Source: Spirochaetaceae bacterium
GTDB taxonomy: Bacteria; Spirochaetota; Spirochaetia; Treponematales; Treponemataceae
Direction of reading: 5' to 3'
DNA length: 10,651 nt
Assembly: GCA_017382775.1 (NCBI GenBank)
Contig: JAFNZQ010000224.1
Location: forward strand, 1 to 10,651
The notes under the pieces: generated by a model
Databases searched by the model: none
What the model saw: the letters and a program-made list of their open reading frames with translations, nothing else
Told to the model about the DNA's origin: nothing
Part shown: in pieces, positions 6,056-10,651 of the stretch
How the letters are laid out: each line of letters starts with the position of its first letter
How positions within the stretch are numbered: the first letter of the stretch is position 1
Made by a program: the position numbers and the translations under genes

Positions 6056-7513
6056 CTAAAAGTGTTCCGTGGGGAAGAAAGTCCTTGCCTCCGCCAAAAC
6101 CGCGGCGTATTTTTCCGTGTTGCCGCCTTTAAGTTGGGACAAATATTTGGTATACATCAATTTCAGGTTGCCCAATAAAATTGTATCCTCGGGCAAATAG
6201 GTAAGGCCTTCCTTGGTGATTGTGATTGCGGTGGCGAAGTCTCCTGTGTTGAAAAAACCGGCGCTTTCCGTGGTGTAAACGGTTTGAATCAGCTTTTTCA
6301 AATCATCGGTGGTTAAAATGCGTTTCATCAATTCGTTGTTGAGAAGATTTTTTGCCTCCTTAAAACGGGACGCATTGACGTATTCCACACAAATGTTGTT
6401 CACCAGGATAAGCCTGTGTTTACGATAGTCTTCGGTTTTTGAAAACCCAAAGGATTCAGCCAGGGCGATGGCACTCAATCCCGCCTGGAAATTTTTTCCC
6501 TCATTTGCGGTTTTCAAAATTGATACGCAAATGTTGTTCAAAGCCGCCTTTTGTATATCCGGGGATGAAATCATTTTGGCCTTTTGAAAGGCCGCGGCAA
6601 AAAATCCGTCATGGTGATTTTCCTCAATGAAGCCGAACAAAATTGTATCGTACAGACGGGTGTACTGGGGATGATTTTGCGGCATCTTTGCCTGCAAAAC
6701 GGTTATGGCATCGGAAAATCGTTTGGTTAAAATGTAGTGATTTATAAGATTTTGGACGCTTCCGATGTAATCTTCGTAGCCCATTGTGTCGGACCGCATT
6801 TTTTCCACAATTTCTGCCTGAATAACGGCTTTTTCAAATTCTTCCTTTGTGGTGTATTCCGCCGCCCGATTGCGACACACAAGGCTCATCAACTTTTTCA
6901 GCGACACTTCCGTGCGTAAAGAATAATTTGTGGGCGGAACGTAGGTAAAACCGGTTACTTGGCCAAATTCGTCGTGAAAATCCCGTTTTTCACCGGGATT
7001 GAAGCCGTAAATATTTGTGGTTTCAACGTCAACGTGCGGATTCAATTTAAGGTTAAGCAAAACGTGGTCTGTGGTTTCCACGGCAACGATTTTCGAAATA
7101 TGATTTCGCAGCAACAAAGCCGCGTACAAAATTGAGGAACTGACACAGTTGTATCTTCCCGCATTGCGAATTTCGCCTATGGTGGAGGAAAAAAAGTTGT
7201 ATTCCTTAAAAAATGTGGAATGCATTTGGGTGAACAAAAATTCCGCTTGCAATTTTTGACTTCGGGAAAATTCGCCATCTTCCAGCATTTTTTCCGCAAA
7301 GGCAACATCAATTTCCCCGGCTTTGTAGTTGTAAAAATCCATTATCTGTTGGGCAAAATCCTCTTCCCCACTTGCGATAATGAAGTAAAAAATGAGTTTT
7401 TCATCGGAAACTTTTTTAAAATCGTCGGCTATCATTGCTTTTTGCAATTCCGTCAAAGGAAAAAACCGAGCGGTGAGAAAAAAAAGGCAGATTGTCAGAA
7501 AAAAAGATTTCAT
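6056..7513 (-). CDS. Exported transglutaminase-like protein with helical-repeat C terminus
   Basis: This is a 485-residue protein with a signal peptide (about 1-20, hydrophobic FFLTICLFFLTARFF). Residues about 115-175 resemble the transglutaminase-like cysteine protease fold: RNAGRYNCVSSSILYAALLL with Cys123 at a helix start, TTDHVLLNL with His150, and VDVETTNIYGFNP with Asp162/Glu164. Together these could form a Cys-His-Asp/Glu triad. From about 220 to the end it is helical and TPR-like, with paired amphipathic helices, suggesting a protein-binding scaffold. It may cut, cross-link or simply bind a partner; I cannot say which. I take ATG 7513 rather than the TTG two codons earlier, because a TATAAT box ends only six bases before that ATG and no ribosome-binding site is present. 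It is the first gene of a four-gene minus-strand unit. Confidence 0.75.
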   Translation of the reverse strand: MKSFFLTICLFFLTARFFPLTELQKAMIADDFKKVSDEKLIFYFIIASGEEDFAQQIMDFYNYKAGEIDVAFAEKMLEDGEFSRSQKLQAEFLFTQMHSTFFKEYNFFSSTIGEIRNAGRYNCVSSSILYAALLLRNHISKIVAVETTDHVLLNLKLNPHVDVETTNIYGFNPGEKRDFHDEFGQVTGFTYVPPTNYSLRTEVSLKKLMSLVCRNRAAEYTTKEEFEKAVIQAEIVEKMRSDTMGYEDYIGSVQNLINHYILTKRFSDAITVLQAKMPQNHPQYTRLYDTILFGFIEENHHDGFFAAAFQKAKMISSPDIQKAALNNICVSILKTANEGKNFQAGLSAIALAESFGFSKTEDYRKHRLILVNNICVEYVNASRFKEAKNLLNNELMKRILTTDDLKKLIQTVYTTESAGFFNTGDFATAITITKEGLTYLPEDTILLGNLKLMYTKYLSQLKGGNTEKYAAVLAEARTFFPTEHF

Positions 7514-7519
7514 CAACAA

Positions 7520-7548
7520 ATTATACTATTTTTTTTGCCGAAAGTCAA
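7520..7548 (-). promoter_or_regulatory. Predicted sigma70-type promoter of the redox cluster (leaderless arrangement)
   Basis: On the minus strand, TTGACT (7548-7543), a 17-base spacer and a perfect TATAAT (7525-7520) are followed by TTGTTG and then the ATG at 7513. Six bases between -10 and ATG put +1 exactly on the A of the start codon, and no Shine-Dalgarno sequence exists in between. Confidence 0.75.
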
Positions 7549-7577
7549 GTAAAATACGGTTTTACAAAATAAAAACG

Positions 7578-7598
7578 GGAAGTGCTTTCGGCATTTCC
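7578..7598. repeat. Imperfect palindrome between divergent promoters, possible operator
   Basis: GGAAGTGC (7578-7585) and GCATTTCC (7591-7598) are inverted with one mismatch (G-T) around the five-base centre TTTCG. The element lies 12 bp upstream of the -35 of the dehydrogenase gene and 30 bp upstream of the -35 of the divergent cluster, a typical place for a shared regulator site. Confidence 0.4.
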
Positions 7599-7609
7599 GA
7601 TGAAAAATC

Positions 7610-7638
7610 TTGACAAAAGGCCGATTCTGTGGTAAAAT
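7610..7638 (+). promoter_or_regulatory. Predicted sigma70-type promoter of the Gfo/Idh/MocA gene
   Basis: TTGACA (7610-7615), a 17-base spacer and TAAAAT (7633-7638). Transcription should start near 7645, leaving a leader of about 15 bases that is mostly the ribosome-binding site GGAGGAG (7650-7656). Confidence 0.8.
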
Positions 7639-7659
7639 TTAGTATTATCGGAGGAGTTT

Positions 7660-8679
7660 ATGAAGAAAATTAAGATAGGCTCTGTGGGATTGGGACGATT
7701 AGGTTTACAGCATGCAAAAAACATTGCATCTTTACCCAACGCAGAGTTGGTTGCCTTATGTGATGTGAATGAAGAATGTCTAAAAAAAGAAGCCACGGCC
7801 TTGGATGTTCCCAAAACATTTACCGACTTTAACGCCATGATTGCGGATAAGGAAATTGATGCGGTCTGTATTGCTTCTCCCTCCGCCTTACATCCTCAAC
7901 AGGTTTGTGCCGCCTTGGATGCAGGCAAACACGTTTTTTGCGAAAAGCCCCTGGGAATTACGGTGGAAGATTGCCGCCTTGTGGAAAAAGCCTGTGCCGC
8001 TCACAAAGATTTGATTTTTCAACTGGGGTTCATGCGACGTTTTGACGATTCCTATGCCTACGCAAAGGAAAAAATAGATGCAGGCCACATTGGCAAGCCG
8101 ATTTTATTCCGTTCATACAGTCAAGATCCGGAAAAGTTTATTGAAGGAGCCATTGCCTTCGCACCCCATTCCGGCGGCCAGTTTTTCGATATGGCCGTTC
8201 ATGACATCGATTTGGCACGATGGATGATCGGTGACGAACCTGCGGAAGTTTGGGCCATTGGCGGCTGTTATGCCCACAAGGAATTTGCCCAATACGACGA
8301 CGGTGACAATGTGTCCGCATTGATGAAATTCAAAAGTGGCGCCATGGGCTTTTTATTCGCCGGCAGAACGGCCCCCCACGGCTACAATGTGGAAACGGAA
8401 ATTATCGGTACAAAAGGTACATTGCGAATCGCCTCGGTTCCTCAAAAAAATTTGGTGGAAGTCCTTGGAAATGGAGGAATAACCCGTGAATGTAGCGAAA
8501 ACTTCCTGGAACGATTCGAAAAATCATATTTGTCGGAAATGAGTGCCTTTTGCGAAGCCGTTATTTCCGGAAAACCTGCTCCCCGTGGCGGTACGGCGGA
8601 AGACGGTCGGCGGGTCACGGAAATTGCCTTTGCTTGTCGAGAGGCCTTTATTTCGGGACAGCTTCATAAAATTTCGTGA
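7660..8679 (+). CDS. Gfo/Idh/MocA oxidoreductase, inositol 2-dehydrogenase-like
   Basis: This 339-residue protein belongs to the Gfo/Idh/MocA family of NAD(P)-dependent sugar and polyol dehydrogenases and most resembles myo- or scyllo-inositol 2-dehydrogenases, which oxidise inositol to an inosose. The N-terminal Rossmann fold has GLGRLG (10-15) and Asp35 in ALCDVN, which favours NAD. The catalytic set is present: EKPLG with Lys96, then GGQFFDMAVHDIDLARW with Asp177 and His181, corresponding to Lys97, Asp172 and His176 of Bacillus subtilis IolG. GFMRRFD (123-129) is also typical. It has its own promoter and a GGAGGAG ribosome-binding site. No other inositol gene is nearby, so it stands alone and the substrate is uncertain. 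Its 3' end faces nrdG with 42 bases between, and I see no clear terminator there. Confidence 0.88.
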   Translation: MKKIKIGSVGLGRLGLQHAKNIASLPNAELVALCDVNEECLKKEATALDVPKTFTDFNAMIADKEIDAVCIASPSALHPQQVCAALDAGKHVFCEKPLGITVEDCRLVEKACAAHKDLIFQLGFMRRFDDSYAYAKEKIDAGHIGKPILFRSYSQDPEKFIEGAIAFAPHSGGQFFDMAVHDIDLARWMIGDEPAEVWAIGGCYAHKEFAQYDDGDNVSALMKFKSGAMGFLFAGRTAPHGYNVETEIIGTKGTLRIASVPQKNLVEVLGNGGITRECSENFLERFEKSYLSEMSAFCEAVISGKPAPRGGTAEDGRRVTEIAFACREAFISGQLHKIS

Positions 8680-8721
8680 TTTTATAGAGGTTGCATCAGG
8701 CAAGTTCCCCGGAAATTGTTC

Positions 8722-9432
8722 TCACCGAAGTCGTGCATTGGGGACTTTTGTTTTTGCCAAGTCCGCGAGGGATTGCAGTTTTGCCTCATCATAGGGTATC
8801 AAATCATTGAATTGGGGATTCAAACAGTTTTCGGCACGAAATTGGGCCAAGAACCAGTTTGCATCTTTCGAAACGGATTCGCCAATTTCCGTAATTTCCC
8901 GGCTGTCCACCATGGTGGGAACTAAAACTGTGCGTATTTCATAACTGTCAACATCCAAAGCTTTGAGAAAATCCAAGGTGGCGAGAATTTTTTCCCCGTA
9001 ACCTTGGCCCAAAAGGGAGTCGTATCTTTTTGGAGATGTTTTGACGTCCACGGCCAAATAGTCCGGGCGAGTTTCGTCATTTTCGAAAAGGGAAATCAAT
9101 TTTTCGGGCAATGTGCCATTTGTGTCCAGTTTTGTTGCAAGGCCGAAGTCCTTGGCCATTTCCAAAGCTCGAGGGAGTAACGGACTCAAAAGGGCCTCTC
9201 CTCCGGATGCCACAAAGCCGCTTAAAACCTTGTGTCGTTTTTGAAAAAATGCTTCCAAATCTGCCAATGACAACAGTTCCTCTTGGGGGATGTCACCATG
9301 CACCACCGCATGATTGTAGCAATATGGGCATCGAAGGTTACATCCCACAAAAAACATCACCGCAGATACCCTCGTGGGGAAATCCACCAGTGATGTTTTT
9401 ACAAGAGTTCCCGCTTTTGCGTCTGTTAGCAA
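8722..9432 (-). CDS. nrdG: Anaerobic ribonucleotide reductase activating protein (radical SAM)
   Basis: NrdG uses S-adenosylmethionine and a 4Fe-4S cluster to abstract hydrogen from a glycine and thereby activate class III ribonucleotide reductase. The product is 236 residues. LVKTSLVDFP (10-19) is the conserved family start, the cluster motif is GCNLRCPYCYNH (Cys31, Cys35, Cys38), SGGEALLSP (76-84) contacts SAM, and the end QFRAENCLNPQFNDL...VPNARLR is typical of the NrdG2 subgroup. Since the conserved region begins by residue 10, the start must be the TTG at 9432, not the ATG at codon 26. The TTG overlaps the upstream TAA by seven bases, with GGAAGA upstream as a weak ribosome-binding site, suggesting coupled translation. 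Its target glycine lies in the preceding gene, not in nrdD. Confidence 0.92.
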   Translation of the reverse strand: MLTDAKAGTLVKTSLVDFPTRVSAVMFFVGCNLRCPYCYNHAVVHGDIPQEELLSLADLEAFFQKRHKVLSGFVASGGEALLSPLLPRALEMAKDFGLATKLDTNGTLPEKLISLFENDETRPDYLAVDVKTSPKRYDSLLGQGYGEKILATLDFLKALDVDSYEIRTVLVPTMVDSREITEIGESVSKDANWFLAQFRAENCLNPQFNDLIPYDEAKLQSLADLAKTKVPNARLR

Positions 9433-9971
9433 ACTTTCTTCCGAAGCTCGGTGCCGAAGATTTTTTCCAAATCAGCCACCGAAGAGGCGCGAGAAATTTC
9501 AATTCCGTTGGCATCAAAGAAAACTACGGTGGGAGCGGACAAAACACCCAATTCCGCGGCTCTTTCGAAGCCTTCTGCTGTATCCACATCCACGGAGGAA
9601 CCGGCACAATCGACGGATTGCATGAATTCTCTCACAGGAGGACAGTTGGGGCAGGTTTTTCGTGAAAAAAATTCGAAGTAGGCAATTTCGTTATAAATAG
9701 TTCGTTCCACAGGTTGGAATGTGGAACAGTTGCAGGCAGAATCCGCTGCGGTAATGGTGTAAGTTTCGGTTTTCGCGGCCTTTTTGCTGTCAGTTTTCAA
9801 TTCAAACATTTTGCGAATTCCGTATTCTTCCCGTTTGCCTTTGTTCCAATTGCGTACGGAACGATAGTATCCAACAATTCGAGCGTAAACTTCTGTGTCT
9901 CCGCCTTTAACGTTTTCCAACTGTCCTTTAACGTTGGCAATGTCTCTTTCAACTTCTTGTAAAGTTCTCAT
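9426..9971 (-). CDS. Separate glycyl-radical domain of class III RNR fused to a redoxin domain
   Basis: The 181-residue product has two parts. Residues 1-22 are a charged helix, followed by TEVYARIVGYYRSVRNWNKG (26-45), then KREEYGIRKMF. This is the C-terminal glycyl-radical segment that normally ends NrdD, with Gly34 as the radical site. After a linker containing Cys80 and Cys82 comes a thioredoxin/glutaredoxin-like domain (about 95-175): a beta strand IAYFEFFS, the active site CPNC (Cys107, Cys110), a strand around VDVD, cis-Pro147 in LSAPTVVFFDANG, and a final helix. The start is ATG 9971, with AGGGAGGG four bases upstream and 20 bases after the nrdD stop. I infer that it completes the truncated NrdD in trans, is activated by NrdG, and supplies reducing thiols for turnover. 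Fold and motif calls are strong; the mechanism is inference. Confidence 0.88.
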   Translation of the reverse strand: MRTLQEVERDIANVKGQLENVKGGDTEVYARIVGYYRSVRNWNKGKREEYGIRKMFELKTDSKKAAKTETYTITAADSACNCSTFQPVERTIYNEIAYFEFFSRKTCPNCPPVREFMQSVDCAGSSVDVDTAEGFERAAELGVLSAPTVVFFDANGIEISRASSVADLEKIFGTELRKKVC

Positions 9972-9975
9972 ATTT

Positions 9976-9983
9976 CCCTCCCT
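9976..9983 (-). promoter_or_regulatory. Strong ribosome-binding site of the glycyl-radical/redoxin gene
   Basis: AGGGAGGG sits four bases before the ATG at 9971, inside the 20-base gap after the nrdD TAG. It shows that the second reading frame is initiated independently rather than being the debris of a frameshift. Confidence 0.85.
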
Positions 9984-9991
9984 CTGTATGA

Positions 9992-10651
9992 CTATGATGA
10001 GGCCAAAATCGCAGCCTTTTCCTGCTCCAATTCCGCCAGTTGAGCACGCAATTTTCTTTCCGCTTCCTGCTTGCAAAGCGGACATTCAAAATGTTCGCCG
10101 TCCAAATATCCGTGGATTTTACACACCGAAAAGGTGGGCGAAATCGTTATATACGGAATTCGGTAATTTGCCGTAACGGTACGAACCAAGTCGCGACAAG
10201 CTTTCCAGTCCTTAATGGATTCTCCCATAAATGTATGAAAAACCGTGCCACCTGTGTACTTTGTTTGCAAAGATTCTTGATGATCCATTGCATCGAAAAT
10301 ATCCGATGTATAATCCACAGGAAGCTGTGACGAATTGGTGTAGTAAGGATCGTTTTCGCCGGAAGTTATAATGTCCGGATAATTTGCCTTATCGTGGCGA
10401 GCAAGGCGATAACTGGTGCTTTCCGCCGGAGTTGCTTCCAAGTTGAACAACTCTCCGGATTCTTCCTGATAGTCCGCCAAACGTTCACGCATGTGGGCAA
10501 GAACTCTTTCCGCGAATTCCTTTCCTTTTTTGCTCACAATGTCGCAACCAAGGAAGTTGAGACAACATTCGTTCATTCCGCAAAGTCCGATGGTGTTAAA
10601 ATGGTTGTCCAATTTGGATAAGTAGCGACGAGTGTAGGGGAAAAGTCCGCC
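9992..10651 (-). CDS. nrdD: Class III anaerobic ribonucleoside-triphosphate reductase, catalytic body lacking the glycyl-radical segment (5' end outside window)
   Basis: NrdD reduces ribonucleoside triphosphates to deoxynucleotides by radical chemistry under anoxia. The open frame enters at 10651; the last 219 residues are visible. GGLFPYTRRYL (1-11), GMNECC (25-30, holding the presumed thiyl cysteine), NLEATPAESTSYRLARHDK, QTKYTGGTVFH and NYRIPYITISPTFS are all class III signatures. The zinc site near the end is CKIH...CPLC, with a histidine in place of one of the usual four cysteines. The protein then ends in a charged helix, ERKLRAQLAELEQEKAAILASS, and a TAG. A normal NrdD continues here with an RVxGYxRPxxxWNxGK segment carrying the glycyl radical; it is absent, and the next gene supplies it. 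The catalytic parts are well conserved, so this is not an ordinary decayed gene. Confidence 0.95.
   Translation of the reverse strand, partial: GGLFPYTRRYLSKLDNHFNTIGLCGMNECCLNFLGCDIVSKKGKEFAERVLAHMRERLADYQEESGELFNLEATPAESTSYRLARHDKANYPDIITSGENDPYYTNSSQLPVDYTSDIFDAMDHQESLQTKYTGGTVFHTFMGESIKDWKACRDLVRTVTANYRIPYITISPTFSVCKIHGYLDGEHFECPLCKQEAERKLRAQLAELEQEKAAILASS

Noticed and set aside
8680..8721. Terminator between the converging dehydrogenase and nrdG genes
   Set aside because: Only a four-base TTCC/GGAA inverted repeat is present, with no T run, so no terminator is called.
9111..9665. 184-codon plus-strand frame across nrdG and the redoxin gene
   Set aside because: It is antisense to two well-supported genes and has no start signal or domain.
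9972..10085. Upstream extension of the glycyl-radical/redoxin frame into nrdD, as an N-terminal extension or a frameshifted fusion
   Set aside because: The extra 38 codons overlap conserved nrdD sequence and look like an out-of-frame reading. A strong AGGGAGGG and ATG lie after a clean TAG, so separate initiation explains the data better. Resequencing would settle it.

Overview
The window looks like chromosomal DNA of an anaerobic or facultative bacterium, most probably a spirochete of the Treponema group. Pointers are a FadL-like outer-membrane barrel paired with a putative lipoprotein, an oxygen-sensitive class III ribonucleotide reductase operon, moderate-to-low GC, and T-rich intergenic DNA. 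The phylum is an inference (about 60% sure). There are no tRNA or rRNA genes, insertion sequences or CRISPR arrays, and no gene-free stretch exceeds about 215 bases.

Layout, left to right. (1) 1-487, minus: moaC, molybdopterin biosynthesis, its 3' end cut by the window edge. It diverges from (2) 702-2392, plus: rho and rpmE, a two-gene transcription/translation unit behind a near-consensus promoter and followed by a long hairpin. (3) 2562-4576, plus: a putative lipoprotein or secreted helical protein and an outer-membrane beta-barrel, coupled by a GTGA overlap. (4) 7513-4562, minus: a four-gene envelope redox cluster. In order it encodes a secreted transglutaminase-like protein, a 57-residue one-TM protein ending in a CxxC motif (CD1871A-type), a polytopic 4Fe-4S protein, and a TlpA/ResA-like thioredoxin. 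(5) 7660-8679, plus: an inositol 2-dehydrogenase-like oxidoreductase, divergent from cluster 4. (6) 10651-8722, minus: the anaerobic ribonucleotide reductase operon.

The most interesting signal is in region 6. The nrdD gene, visible only from its catalytic-cysteine motif onward, ends with a real stop codon just after its zinc site and has no glycyl-radical segment. The next gene, 20 bases downstream with its own strong ribosome-binding site, encodes a 181-residue protein. It begins with exactly that missing segment (RIVGYYRSVRNWNKGK) and continues into a thioredoxin/glutaredoxin-like domain with a CPNC motif. nrdG, the radical-SAM activase, follows and overlaps it. This reads as a split class III reductase in which one small subunit carries both the stored radical and the likely reductant. 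It is analogous to the spare glycyl-radical protein GrcA/YfiD of pyruvate formate-lyase, but apparently obligatory.

Two genes (moaC and the 485-residue protein) have strong sigma70-type promoters placed so that transcription should begin at or next to the A of the start ATG, with no Shine-Dalgarno sequence. They are candidate leaderless mRNAs, while the other genes have good ribosome-binding sites.
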